The position numbers and the translations under genes were made by a program. DNA of 64,000 nucleotides, from positions 46,398 through 110,397 of the forward strand of contig NZ_JEMV01000007.1 of NCBI RefSeq assembly GCF_000588875.1, written 5' to 3'. This document shows, in pieces, positions 1 through 9,849 of the stretch (position 1 is its first letter; each line of letters opens with the position of its first letter). Below the pieces are notes generated by a model, which worked only from the letters and a program-made list of their open reading frames with translations, was not told the DNA's origin and searched no databases. This DNA comes from Sphingobium sp. Ant17 (GTDB lineage: Bacteria; Pseudomonadota; Alphaproteobacteria; Sphingomonadales; Sphingomonadaceae).

Positions 1-169
1 CGTCGGTGGAGACACCGTGGTTCTTGATATAGAAGAACCCCGTGTCCCGCGCGGCCTTATGGACCTCCCATGCCACGGCCTTCCGATCCTCGAGCAGTTC
101 GGAAAAGCTGCCCTTGAGGTCAATGACAGGGATGGTCTTAGCAGTTGAAGGAGGGGTGTAGACATGCAT
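1..169 (-). CDS. 2OG-Fe(II) oxygenase, isopenicillin N synthase type (N-terminal fragment, cut by window edge)
   Basis: Only the first 56 codons are inside the window; the gene runs off the left edge. The N-terminus (MHVYTPP, then IPVIDL, AVAWE, ARDTGFFYI and NHGV) matches almost block for block the start of the complete 2OG-Fe(II) oxygenase at 11954-12937, and is the DIOX_N domain of the isopenicillin N synthase family. The iron ligands lie outside the window. It sits 16 bases after the repaired end of the upstream TonB receptor on the same strand, so it is probably the next gene of the module A operon. Family is clear; substrate is unknown. Confidence 0.85.
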   Translation of the reverse strand, partial: MHVYTPPSTAKTIPVIDLKGSFSELLEDRKAVAWEVHKAARDTGFFYIKNHGVSTD

Positions 170-185
170 GGCTCTCTCCGTAAAC

Positions 186-2452
186 TTAGAAGCTGAACTT
201 CACCGAACCAACGACTTGTCGCGGTGCAATATATTCGTTGCTTGTGAAGAACGACCCGAAGGGATCGGTGTAGCGGGAGTTAATTCCGGCCTTGTCGAGA
301 AGGTTCGACGCCGCGACCCCGAATTCGACCGGGAATCCCGAGGCACGTAGCTGAAGCTGAGATTTACGATATCGTAGGCAGGCACGATGTCTCGTGAACC
401 GGCATTAAAGACGCGGTAGATATAGCTGCCGCGGTGGGTCCATTCAGCACGGCTGGTCAATTCGCCCCCAAAAATCTCGGCTGTATGTGTCGCACTGACG
501 CCAAAGCTCCATTTAGGCAGCTTGGGCGGCGTGCCGCCACGCAGATTCTTGACCTGCTGTGCACGCAGGTTGATAGTATAAGGATCAAATGCGCCAAAGC
601 CGAGCGCGGCCGCTGCCTGGGTAGCTGCGTTGGCACTGGCGGCGTCGAGGGCGAAATAGTCCTGCGTGAACTCGCCATCGAGGTGCGTGACATTTCCGTC
701 AAAACGCAAGTTACGGGTCGCTTTCCACGATGCCTCTGCCTCAACACCCCAGATATGCGCTCCGGGAATATTGGCGATACCACCCTGATAGGGGATCGGA
801 TCCTCCTGCTGGAACTGGAGATTCTTGTACTTGTAGAAAAAGCCGGCGAGATTAAGCGATACTGCGTCGTCGAAGAACCGGTTCTTGGATCCCAACTCGA
901 CGGCGTCAAGGTCCTCTGCTTTGTAGGTCTTGGAATTGAGCAACGGACCCGTAATTAGGTTCGCGCCTCCTGGCTTGTAGCCCTTGGAGAAGCTGGCATA
1001 GACCATGCTACGCGGAGCGACGTCATATTCGATGACTGCACGGCCGGTGAGATGATTGTCCCGCTGGGAGATGAGCTCACCGGGTGCGAACAGCCCGTAG
1101 GATGTGAGCGAATAGCTCTCGAGTTCGTCGCGGGTGTAGCGCAGGCCGCCGGTCATGCGCAGACTTTCAGTGAGGTGATAAGTCGCCTGGCCAAATGCCG
1201 CGTAAGTCTTGCGCTTCAGATCGACGTCCAGACGATAGATCAGATTGGCTGGGATCCCGTTCGCGGCACTTTTCGGGATGTTGAAGCTCGCGGGATTGGC
1301 GCCGCTCCCGGCGAACTCGACGAAGTTCTGCGTCTCCCTATAGTCGACATAATAGACGCCTGCGGTCCAGGAGAGCCGATTATTTCGGGGCGAGCTGATG
1401 TTTACCTCCTGCGTAATCGCGCGATAGCGGTTCAGCCAGAGCGGAATCGCATCGTAAAAGCCAACTGTCGCCGCGTTGAGCCGGTCGCGATCCACATGGT
1501 TGTCGTTGCGCATATGTTGGTAGGAGGTGACAGATTTCAGGGTAGCGAACGAAAGGTCGAGCTTGAGTTCTGCTGACGCTATATCGAAGTCGAGCTTGTA
1601 GCGGCCCGGATAGTCCTGCGTCAGGACGCGCGGATCGGGGTTGGGATCGAGGATGTTCTTTTGCGCCGACCCTGCCTCATCGCCTGTGAAATGCTGATAG
1701 CGCAGCACTGCGGAGAACATGTCCGAAGGTTGCCACAGCAAACTGAGACGTCCGTTCCAACGATTGGCGTCGTCCTCCCTGTACCCATTGTCGATGCGGG
1801 CATAGCCGTCGTGGGCGAGGCGCTGCCCGGCGGCGCGCACGGCGACAGTATCGCCAAATGGAACATTAAGAACAGCCGTTCCGCGAAAATAGGCGTAGTT
1901 GCCGCCCGCCAGTTCGCCATAGCCGGTGAACTTGCCGAGTTCGGGCAGATTGCTGATGATGTTCATTGCGCCGCCTGTAGCGGCCTGGCCGAAAATCGTT
2001 CCCTGCGGACCGCGCAGCACTTCAACCCGCGCGATGTCGAGCAAGTCCACCCCGGTCGCAATAGGGCTGCCGATGTAGATGCCGTCGACATGGTAGGCGA
2101 CGCTTGGCTGTGAACCAGTTTGCGTCGCTTCGGACCCAATGCCGCGGATGGAGATGACGCGATAGGGCGTGCCGTTCCGCGGCGTCACGACCGACGGGAT
2201 TGTCCCATCGAGTTGGCTGACCTGAGTGATGTTGGCAGCGGTGAGCGCGTCGGCTTGGATCGCCGTGATAGCTATTGGCGCTTTCTGAATGCTTCCTTCC
2301 CGTTTCTCGCCGGTGACGACGATATCGCCAAGCTGCGCGCCCGCATCAGCGGTTGCGTCTGCAGGCACAGGCCCCTGCGCCCATGAGTGTGGCGACCAAG
2401 CATAAAATGCCACCATTGCGATGAACGACGATTTGGTACGATTGATAATCAT
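186..2452 (-). pseudogene. TonB-dependent receptor, module A (frameshifted near its C-terminus)
   Basis: Outer-membrane receptor for energised uptake. A signal peptide ending near SWAQ is followed by a TonB box (GDIVVTGEK), the plug domain (SIRGIG, VEVLRGPQGTIFG) and a beta-barrel. It is a close paralogue of the receptor at 15371-17668. As read, the frame breaks near base 342 and runs to a false stop at 200. In the next frame the sequence continues as a normal receptor end (NLLDKAGINSRY, then PRQVVGSVKFSF) and stops at 186. One added C in the CC near 342-344 restores it. A ribosome site (AGGGGTG) precedes the ATG at 2452. It lies downstream of two 2OG oxygenases on the same strand, so it probably imports their substrate. 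Confidence 0.9.
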
Positions 2453-2476
2453 TGGATCACCCCTAAATTGAATAGT

Positions 2477-2517
2477 CTTGATCCTCCCGCTGCATATTTT
2501 TGTTCTGTCGGATCAAG
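2477..2517. promoter_or_regulatory. inverted repeat between oxygenase and TonB receptor genes
   Basis: CTTGATCC at 2477-2484 and GGATCAAG at 2510-2517 are perfect 8-base inverted arms around a 25-base, AT-richer spacer. They fill the 74-base gap between the oxygenase stop and the receptor start. It could be an operator or an intercistronic RNA hairpin; the sequence does not decide. Confidence 0.35.
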
Positions 2518-2526
2518 TATCTAGTG

Positions 2527-3516
2527 TTATTTGTAAGACATTTCGTAGCGTCGGCGCATGTGTTCATCGACTGTCACCGGCGGATACTTCGCAAGCTCCC
2601 CGTTGCTCAGACAGGTTTTAATGCATTCGACGCGGTGATCGGGATTACCGGCGAAGAAGAATGGGACAGAATATCGCTCGCGTCCCGAGCTGTTGATCAC
2701 CCGGTGCACCGTCGAACGGTAGCGGTCGTTGGTCCAGCGTCCGATCAGGTCGCCCAGATTAACGATGAACGCCCCCGGAATCGGGTGCGCATTGAGCCAT
2801 GTTGCTGCATCGTGGTCCCACACCTGCAGACCGCCCACCCCGTCCTGTAGAAGAATTGTGATGCCTCCGAAGTCGGTGTGAGCACCGCATCCCTTTTCGC
2901 CTGGGGCCGAATTTGCGGGCTGTGGCGGGTAGTGAAGAAGACGTAGCGTCGCGAGCGGATCGACCTTGAGTGGATCGAAGAAGTCTCCTGGAAGATCGAG
3001 AGAGAGCGCGATCCCGCCGAGTAAAACGACCGCAAGCTCTTGCATGATGTCAAGGTAGCGAGTGGTCACCGCTTGAAATTCGGGCAGACTCTCCGGCCAC
3101 AGATTGGGTCCGACGTTGAAATGACGACTGGCGCGGTGGTCGTCGGCGTCCACATGGATGCCAAGATAGAAGCCTTCCTTGAGGTCAGGTGGCATTCCGG
3201 GTTCCAGTGTCTGGCCACGCAGCGGCTCATAGCCACGGTTCGCACGGGAGAGTGCCTTATCGACCTTGAGCTTCGCCTCCATGGGGAGCGAGAAGAAGCG
3301 CTCGGCCTCCCTGAAAATTTCGGCAATAATTTGGGGCGGTACGCCGTGGCCGACACAATAGAAAAAGCCTTTGTCGAGGCATGCAGCCCGGATGGTCGCC
3401 ACCACCTCGGCGCGCGCCACGGCGTCACCGCCAAGCAGCCCGGAGATGTTGACCACAGGGAGATTGGCAAGAGACGAAGGCGCAATATGCACGGGGGCGG
3501 GATCGGAATGGTTCAC
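2527..3516 (-). CDS. 2OG-Fe(II) oxygenase, isopenicillin N synthase family (group I)
   Basis: A 329-residue, probably cytoplasmic Fe(II)/2-oxoglutarate-dependent oxygenase; such enzymes hydroxylate, demethylate or desaturate small molecules. An N-terminal DIOX_N domain (about residues 18-130, with GFFYCVGHGVP) precedes the 2OG-FeII_Oxy domain. The iron triad is visible as H213-x-D215 (GAHTDFG) and H271 (STVHRV), and the co-substrate motif as R281-Y-S283. It is the closest paralogue in the window of 11954-12937 and of the fragment at 1-169. Its start overlaps the stop of the upstream oxygenase by four bases (ATGA), so the two are translationally coupled. The substrate cannot be told. Confidence 0.92.
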   Translation of the reverse strand: MNHSDPAPVHIAPSSLANLPVVNISGLLGGDAVARAEVVATIRAACLDKGFFYCVGHGVPPQIIAEIFREAERFFSLPMEAKLKVDKALSRANRGYEPLRGQTLEPGMPPDLKEGFYLGIHVDADDHRASRHFNVGPNLWPESLPEFQAVTTRYLDIMQELAVVLLGGIALSLDLPGDFFDPLKVDPLATLRLLHYPPQPANSAPGEKGCGAHTDFGGITILLQDGVGGLQVWDHDAATWLNAHPIPGAFIVNLGDLIGRWTNDRYRSTVHRVINSSGRERYSVPFFFAGNPDHRVECIKTCLSNGELAKYPPVTVDEHMRRRYEMSYK

Positions 3517-4538
3517 TTCTTGGCGCCCTCGACTGCATGTTGCATCTGGCGCTGCGCCTCGAGATGCTCACCTGACGTGATAGACGGATATCGACGGTCT
3601 TCGCCGAGGCAGCTGGGGATACAATCGACGACAGCGTCCCAGTTTGGTTGGTGGAAAAATGTGAGGGATAGCCGGCGACTTCCAACGCGCTGCCCAGGAG
3701 GCGGAGCAGTCACGCGGTGGAGGGTTGAAACCCACTGGTCGTTTGTCCACCGCGCCATCAGGTCGCCGATGTTGATGACGAAGGTATCCGGAAGGATGGG
3801 TACGCGCGACCAATCGCCTTCCTTGGTGAGGATTTCTAGTCCGCCTGGCTTGTCCTCGGCCCGCAGTATCGTCAGCGTACCATAGTCGGTGTGGGGGCCG
3901 GCACGCATTTGATCGGGACTCTCGTCGCCGCACGGATCGGGATAATTGGACACCACCAAATTTGTCATGTGCCTGTCGATCTTGTCCGCAAACCAACGTT
4001 CGTCGAGATCGAGAGCGACCGCGAAAATGCGCATCAGCTTCTCGGCGAGATCCGCCATTGCGCGATAATAGTCCTCCCAGGCATCCTGAAGCCCGGCGAT
4101 ATCCGTTGGATAGAGATTGGGCGCGAAGATCACGGACGCTTCCGGCGTCTGGTAATATGGATCGGTACGGTCAACGTCAGGGTTAGTGATCGTGAAATAT
4201 TCGCGGAGGTCCGGAAGTGCTTCCTCGATCCCTAGCGTCTTGGCCAGCGAGGATGATTGCACCGCGAAATAGCCGCGCCAGCTCTCGCTGTCCGTGAGAT
4301 GGTAGCGCTCCTTCTTCACACGAGGTAGATCGAAGAAGGCCCGGCTAGTCGTGTCGATCCGGTCAATCAGACGGGCATCGATCCCGTGCCCGCGAATGAC
4401 TAGAAAGCCATATTGCCGACACGCGTTATCAACTTGTCGAGCAATGGCAGCCCTGGCGCCGGCACCAGAGTCGAAGCGGGATATGTCAATTACGGGAACG
4501 GGTGATGTCGACACCTGCAATGCGCCTTCCTGCTGCAT
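3513..4538 (-). CDS. 2OG-Fe(II) oxygenase, isopenicillin N synthase family (group II)
   Basis: A 341-residue Fe(II)/2-oxoglutarate oxygenase and first gene of the module A operon. The N-terminal domain has PVIDISRF and GFLVIRGHGID; the C-terminal domain carries H216-x-D218 (GPHTDYG), H274 (STLHRV) and R289-L-S291. It belongs to a different subgroup from its partner at 2527-3516 and is the paralogue of the broken gene at 12964-13991; both share HMTN/HITN, VVSNYPD, EDKPGGLE and FFHQPN. The 134-base gap to the divergent LysR gene should hold the promoter. One group I and one group II enzyme are paired in both modules, which suggests a joint or sequential reaction. Confidence 0.92.
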   Translation of the reverse strand: MQQEGALQVSTSPVPVIDISRFDSGAGARAAIARQVDNACRQYGFLVIRGHGIDARLIDRIDTTSRAFFDLPRVKKERYHLTDSESWRGYFAVQSSSLAKTLGIEEALPDLREYFTITNPDVDRTDPYYQTPEASVIFAPNLYPTDIAGLQDAWEDYYRAMADLAEKLMRIFAVALDLDERWFADKIDRHMTNLVVSNYPDPCGDESPDQMRAGPHTDYGTLTILRAEDKPGGLEILTKEGDWSRVPILPDTFVINIGDLMARWTNDQWVSTLHRVTAPPPGQRVGSRRLSLTFFHQPNWDAVVDCIPSCLGEDRRYPSITSGEHLEAQRQMQHAVEGAKK

Positions 4539-4672
4539 TTATCTCGAAGCATCCTGCATCGGTAATGTCATCATGCTGCAAAGCGGCCGTCCTCAAAAAG
4601 AACAATGATTCGCCTGGGGTGATGCCGATATGGGGACATTGACGAAACCATCGGTATCTCGCACGATGGAGT

Positions 4673-5619
4673 ATGCAAACACGTGCGCACCGGCTTCACG
4701 CTCCTATGATCGTTTACTTCGACGCCATCCGTAAGGCCGGTTCGATCCGAGAGGCCGCGCGGCGGCTCAACGTGGCGTCTTCGGCGGTCAACCGTCAGCT
4801 ACTAAAGCTTGAGGCAGAGTTGGGAACGCCCCTGTTCGAGCGTCTTTCGAGCGGACTGCGCCTTACACACGCAGGTTCGACGTTTGCGCGCCATGCCAAC
4901 GAAGTCCTTCAGGATGCTGAACGTGTTCGGTCCGAGCTCGACTCCATGCGGGGGCTCGTCACGGGCCATGTCGAGATCGCTGCAGTTGAAGCGCTGATCT
5001 CCAATCTGCTACCCAACGTGTTGACGCGGGTTCGTGAGGTTTACCCGCGCTTCACAATCGGTGTGAACATCATGGGCTCCTCGTCAATTCCAGACGCGCT
5101 AGTGGGCGGTGAGGTCGATATGGGCATCGCGTTCAATCTTGAGCGGTCAAGCGAGCTGCAACAGCTTTCCCTCTCGCGTTTCCCGCTCGGCGCGGCGATG
5201 CGACCAGATCATCACTAGCGGGCCTAAAATCCCTTTCGCTTGCGTCTTGTCTCTCTCATAAGCTGATTTTGCCAAAGGCCGACCTCGCCATTCGCCAGCT
5301 GCTGCAACGATCGTTAGGCAAACTGCCGACGGGGGCCATCGAGACCAGTTCAGTTGAATTGGCCAAACAGCTGACCCTTCGCGGTTTAGGAATGTCCTTC
5401 CAGACCAGGGTTGGCATAGAGGGAGAAGTTGAGAAGGGTGAGTTGGTTCACATCCCGATCACCAAGCCGATGGCCTTGCGGGCTGATCTCGGGGTCTATG
5501 TGCGCGCTTCCCGTAACCCCCCGATAGCGGTCCACGCACTGAGTGAAATGTTTTCGAAGGAGGTGGCAAGGCACGCCCAGGAGGATATTACCACGTTTGA
5601 CGTGCCAGAGGAGGCGTGA
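4673..5619 (+). pseudogene. LysR-family transcriptional regulator, module A (frameshifted)
   Basis: An N-terminal winged helix-turn-helix (about residues 12-70, REAARRLNVASSAVNRQL) is followed by the first part of the effector domain, then a stop at 5216-5218 right after RPDHH. The missing half is in another frame: LAGLKSLSLASCLSHKL and onward to 5619. Adding one C near 5212 gives MRPDHPLAGLK, which matches KPGHPLADRK in the intact regulator at 17837-18748. It is divergent from the oxygenase operon, the usual layout for a LysR protein controlling its neighbour. The repaired stop overlaps the esterase start by one base, so the two may be co-transcribed. Confidence 0.85.
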
Positions 5620-7343
5620 TGCCGTTTTGGCAACGGGATGCCGCCGACTTTGTTCTGGATGCGAACCCCGGTCTTCCCCAAACGACAGGCATGCAAGAAC
5701 CGGAAACTTACGTGCACACCTCCCGCACAATCGAATCAGCCTCTATGACCCTGTCCGACGGGACAAGGCTGGACGCGGACGTCTACAGACCAGCGGAGGC
5801 GGGCCTACACCCGGTGTTGCTTATGCGTCAGGCATATGGTCGCAGGATCGGGACTACACTGAGCCACCCCCATCCCTGGTGGTTCACGGACAAGGGGTAT
5901 ATCGTCGTCGTCCAGGATGTTCGTGGACGTGGCACGTCCAGGGGTCACTATGACATCTTTGTCAACGAAGCGAAGGACGGAGCAGAAGCTGTGGCTTGGG
6001 CAGCTGGGCTAAAGGGCAGCAGTGGCCACGTCGGCATGCTCGGCTTCTCCTATCAGGGATCGGCTCAACTTCTCGCGGCTGCCGAATGTCCACCTCAGTT
6101 GAAAGCGATCGCACCAGCGATGTTCGGATGGGACGTGCATTCTGGTTGGGCTTACGAGAATGGTGCCTTTCGGTTGGCTGGCAACATGGCATGGGCGACT
6201 CAGGTCGCGGCCGAAACCGCGCGGCAAACAGGCAACGCTGCCGCTTTTTCGGAACTTTATCGAACGCACCGATCCCTCCCTCTGCTAGAAGAGGTGCAAG
6301 GCTTGCCCGCCTACGTCGACCGTCATGGAGGCCTCGCCCATTATCGTCGCTGGCTGGAAGAGCCTGCCGGAAGCGTCTACTGGCATGAACGATCGCCATC
6401 TGCACGAAGCGAAGCGCTGAGCAGGCACTGTCCGCCAGCTTTGCTTATAAGTGGCTGGTATGACATTCAGTTGCCGGGGGTGCTCGATGCTTATGACCTT
6501 CTCTCGGCTGCGGGCCGCGAGTGTCGGCTCATTGTCGGACCGTGGGCGCACTTTACCTGGGACCGAAAGGTCGGAGACATCGATTTCGGTGCAGATGCAG
6601 AGAACCGCACCGGATTGCTTATTCTACGCTGGTTCGATCATTGGCTGAAAGGCGAGAAAGCGCTTGATGATTGGGCGCCGATTACCCTCTTCGACATGGG
6701 ATCCTCGAGCTGGCGGACGGCGGCGCGATGGCCGACTCGCCGCCTTTCTTTCGTTTTAACCGGCGATGGCTCTTCATCCGTGGACCCGCAATCGGGCGGG
6801 CTGGACACTGCCCCGCCTGAAGCCCTCCCGCAGATGGAGTGGATGGTAACAGACCCTTGGCGACCTGCGCCGGCGGTTGGCGGTTCCCTCGTCGTTCCGG
6901 CAGGACCGTTGAACCGCGCCGCTGTGGATGCGCGGCCCGACGTCATGACCTTTGACACGGCTCCGTTCGCGGAGCCGGTGACAATGTGTGGAAGGGTCGA
7001 CCTCGAGCTTGAAGTTGTTTCAGAGGACGCGTCTTTCGACATCTCCTGCACGCTCAGTCACTTGTTCCTGGATGGGCGTGTCTATGCGGTGGGGGAAGGC
7101 TACGCGACCGTCACATCAGCCCATCAGCCAAAGTCTGTCGCGATCGGGTTACGAGCCACCTGCCTTACTATCCAGCCCGGCGAGCGCCTCCGACTTTCCC
7201 TAGCAGGTGCGTGCTTTCCCACATATCCGGTCAATCCAGGCACTGGCGTACGGGGAGAACTGAGCTGTCTTGTGGACGCGCGGATCGTGGCGACGGGCGT
7301 TGCCGTCAATGGTCCCTCGCGACTCACCCTCTCGGTAGTTTGA
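5619..7343 (+). CDS. CocE/NonD-family hydrolase (X-Pro dipeptidyl-peptidase-like esterase)
   Basis: A 574-residue serine hydrolase of the family of cocaine esterase and alpha-amino-acid ester hydrolases. The alpha/beta-hydrolase core holds the nucleophile S144 in GFSYQG, followed by SGWYD and GPWAHFTW, which carry the likely acid and catalytic histidine. A jelly-roll C-terminal domain begins near residue 345 and ends with GVAVNGPSRLTLSVV. No convincing signal peptide is seen. GTG at 5616 is possible, but ATG at 5619 behind GAGGAGG is preferred. It likely cleaves an ester or amide of the compound handled by this island; the substrate is inferred only from context. Confidence 0.88.
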   Translation: MPFWQRDAADFVLDANPGLPQTTGMQEPETYVHTSRTIESASMTLSDGTRLDADVYRPAEAGLHPVLLMRQAYGRRIGTTLSHPHPWWFTDKGYIVVVQDVRGRGTSRGHYDIFVNEAKDGAEAVAWAAGLKGSSGHVGMLGFSYQGSAQLLAAAECPPQLKAIAPAMFGWDVHSGWAYENGAFRLAGNMAWATQVAAETARQTGNAAAFSELYRTHRSLPLLEEVQGLPAYVDRHGGLAHYRRWLEEPAGSVYWHERSPSARSEALSRHCPPALLISGWYDIQLPGVLDAYDLLSAAGRECRLIVGPWAHFTWDRKVGDIDFGADAENRTGLLILRWFDHWLKGEKALDDWAPITLFDMGSSSWRTAARWPTRRLSFVLTGDGSSSVDPQSGGLDTAPPEALPQMEWMVTDPWRPAPAVGGSLVVPAGPLNRAAVDARPDVMTFDTAPFAEPVTMCGRVDLELEVVSEDASFDISCTLSHLFLDGRVYAVGEGYATVTSAHQPKSVAIGLRATCLTIQPGERLRLSLAGACFPTYPVNPGTGVRGELSCLVDARIVATGVAVNGPSRLTLSVV

Positions 7344-7386
7344 GTCCCGCATTCTTCGGACGGACCTTCGGGGTCGTCGAGCGGCT

Positions 7387-8652
7387 CTATGTTGGAAGGG
7401 CAGCGAGCGGCGCCACCGGGGCGGTCGGACCGCTGATATTTCCCGTACGCGTATAGCGATAGGATGGAAAGCGCAGGATAAGTATGGTCGTCACGAGTAG
7501 CGCGCCAGCTATTCCTACTAGCGAGAGGCCATAGTTTCCGTAGACATCGAATACCACGTCCATCAGCATCGGGGTCGTGCCCATGAAGAGAAGGACCACA
7601 CCAAGAATCGAGCCGTAAATCTCGCTGTAAGAGCGGAAGCCGAAATAGCGCGGGATGACATAGGACAGCAGCGCATATTCAGCGCCATTTCCGATGCCGA
7701 TAAGGATGCCAGCAGTTACAAGCGCCGGTGTAGTCACTGCCCGGGCAAGGACTGCGATCCCTACCGCCGACATGAGGATGAGCACCGCGGCGAAGCGTGG
7801 CAGCGAGGCTTTGTCGAGGATACGGCCAAGTGTGACCTGCGAGAGAGTACTGCTGAAAGCAATGCAGGTGATGACGAGCATCGCTGATCCACCCAGCCCG
7901 CGGTCAGCCAGAAGGGGTACAACATGGGTGAATACTGCGCTCAGTGCTCCGCCTCCGACCGCAATCGTGACGAGAATCAACCAAAACAGCGGCGACTGGC
8001 GGGCTTCCCGCGCGGATATTCCGGCCACAAGCTTGGGGTCGGCGATCGCCAAGGTCGGCGACGCGTTCGGCTCGCGCAGGGCGAAATACATGATCGGGAA
8101 TCCAATGACTGCAACCGCGCCGCCTAAAGCTAGGTAAGCATCGCGCCAACCCAACCTTTCGATGACCATGAGCGCTAGGATCGGCATGAATGCACACCCC
8201 ATCCCGTTGCCGATGCCGGCGGTGAGTCCAAGAAAGAGTCCCCTCATGTTTGCGAACCAGACCGACACGACACGCGAAAGTAAGACGGTTGAGGAGAATG
8301 CAGACGTGACGGCGACAAGTACGTAGGCAATGTAGAAGTCGGTGAGACGCCCGCCGCACAGGGCTAAGAGAGCGATGGAAACTGCAAAGGCGAGATTCCC
8401 CAGTAGCACGACCCGGCGGACACCGAACCGGTCGGCCATGCGTCCAGCGAAGGGCAGCATCACGACGCCGATGAGCGAGACGAGGGTAAGCACGAACGAA
8501 AACGACGAGCGGGACCATCCATATTCGGTCGTGACCGGGATGAGAAAGGCTCCGAAGCTTGCCGTGACGATGGGGGCTGAGCACACAAAATTGCCCGTAA
8601 GGGCCGCAAATGCGGCGCTTCCAGATTTGAAATTGAGCTCACCTTGTGCCAT
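7387..8652 (-). CDS. MFS transporter
   Basis: An inner-membrane major-facilitator protein of about 421 residues with some twelve hydrophobic segments. The family loop motif is GRMADRFGVRRV between helices 2 and 3. The frame is open upstream to a GTG at 8748, but that adds 32 polar residues with no ribosome site, whereas the ATG at 8652 (MAQGELNF) has GAAGGA at a suitable distance. It converges on the esterase gene with a 43-base gap and probably moves a substrate or product of the same pathway. Direction of transport and ligand are not visible. Confidence 0.88.
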   Translation of the reverse strand: MAQGELNFKSGSAAFAALTGNFVCSAPIVTASFGAFLIPVTTEYGWSRSSFSFVLTLVSLIGVVMLPFAGRMADRFGVRRVVLLGNLAFAVSIALLALCGGRLTDFYIAYVLVAVTSAFSSTVLLSRVVSVWFANMRGLFLGLTAGIGNGMGCAFMPILALMVIERLGWRDAYLALGGAVAVIGFPIMYFALREPNASPTLAIADPKLVAGISAREARQSPLFWLILVTIAVGGGALSAVFTHVVPLLADRGLGGSAMLVITCIAFSSTLSQVTLGRILDKASLPRFAAVLILMSAVGIAVLARAVTTPALVTAGILIGIGNGAEYALLSYVIPRYFGFRSYSEIYGSILGVVLLFMGTTPMLMDVVFDVYGNYGLSLVGIAGALLVTTILILRFPSYRYTRTGNISGPTAPVAPLAALPT

Positions 8653-9186
8653 CTTGGCCCGTCCTTCAATTAGCATTACGCTACAATGTATGGGCGAGCG
8701 TGTTTTCGGTAGAACAATTTCGCCATCATACTGCTCGAATTTCGGCACTGCTACGGATAAGAGGCTGCTGCCCGCGCGCGCAGTCGATCTAAATTTGTTG
8801 CAGCGAGGTCTAGGAGTTCTTTTTCTGCACAGGCGGTTTCCGGCAGAAATTGCCCTTGCGCTCCAGTCAATAGATCAAGCCAATAACCCTTAATCCTTTG
8901 GCTCAATCGTTCTGAACGCGATCACAGTTGATCGAGCCGGCAGTGCATATTGTTGCGCAAGTCTTGCGAGACCCGTTTGATAAACGTCTCGCGCTGGACC
9001 CGGTCTTGAAGCTTGAGCCGTGGATTTTTGGGGAACTGAGATGGGCGGATCCTTTCCGCCTTGAGATGCTGTTTACAATTAGAAAAGCATATCGGCTCGT
9101 CGACCAACGACGCGATTCCTCAAGCATCGGTAATCGTCACGGCGTAAAACCGAACTAATTCTTCCCAGCAACCCATCGGAGAGACC
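8653..9186. other. intergenic stretch without a supported gene
   Basis: Short open frames exist on both strands (for example 8928-9158) but none has a good ribosome site, a recognisable domain or sphingomonad-like codon use. The part nearest 8653 should hold the promoter of the MFS gene. Nothing else is recognised. Confidence 0.5.
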
Positions 9187-9531
9187 ATGTACCCCAAACC
9201 GATATTTCTAGCCTGCGCTACTTCGCTGACAATCATATCCGCAGCTCCGGCCACAGCGGTTGGCGACATGCCTATCATTCTAAATCAGCGACAGGCGTCG
9301 ATCACTTTCGCCCGTGTGCGCGCCCTGCTCCGAGCCGAGAATTTGACGTGCCCGGTAGGGCAGGCCGTTGAATCTGGAACTGTTACGGGCGGCTCAAGCC
9401 CGAACGGCGGGTCGCAGACAACGACAATCATGTTCAACAAAGGCGGCAAGGTCGTCATCTCGCGATCATGGGAATCCAACAACGGTCCTAGCCCAGCATT
9501 ATCGATAATGATCGATTGCACGACCAAGTAG
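9187..9531 (+). CDS. small secreted or periplasmic protein of unknown function
   Basis: A 114-residue protein with a clear Sec signal peptide: MYPK, then a hydrophobic stretch to about residue 24 with likely cleavage after ATA. GGAGAG stands a few bases before the ATG. The mature part has two cysteines (in NLTCPVGQ and near the end in IDCTTK) that could form a disulfide, plus a Gly/Ser/Thr-rich middle (TVTGGSSPNGGS). No family is recognised. It stands alone between the MFS gene and the module B operon. Confidence 0.6.
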   Translation: MYPKPIFLACATSLTIISAAPATAVGDMPIILNQRQASITFARVRALLRAENLTCPVGQAVESGTVTGGSSPNGGSQTTTIMFNKGGKVVISRSWESNNGPSPALSIMIDCTTK

Positions 9532-9849
9532 AGAAATTTTAGAGAAGGAGCCGGCGGACGCAAGGTAAGTTCATAGTCGCCGTCTTTCGAAGTCCGCTGG
9601 CTGGACGCTATTTAGGGTCTGCAATATTCTCATTCATGAATCCCTGTGCTAGTAGGTGGATCGATGCTCCTAAAGGGAAATAATGCCGGGATAGTCGGCT
9701 TGGCTATGGCGCCGGGAGCCCTCGCGCACGGCTGCCTTAAGGCTTGCAGACGGCAAAACTGAATGTCCGAGGCATCGAGCGCTTCCGAGAACCGGTGTCC
9801 AAATAATGCAAAACAGCGTTTTGGGTCCGTTCGGACTACCCGCGTCGCA
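9532..9849. other. intergenic stretch, nothing recognised
   Basis: About 320 bases between a small secreted-protein gene and the end of the module B operon. No open frame with support, no strong hairpin followed by T residues and no repeat was seen. Confidence 0.5.

Noticed and set aside
8928..9158. Small open frames in the gap after the MFS gene
   Set aside because: They exist on both strands without ribosome sites or recognisable motifs.
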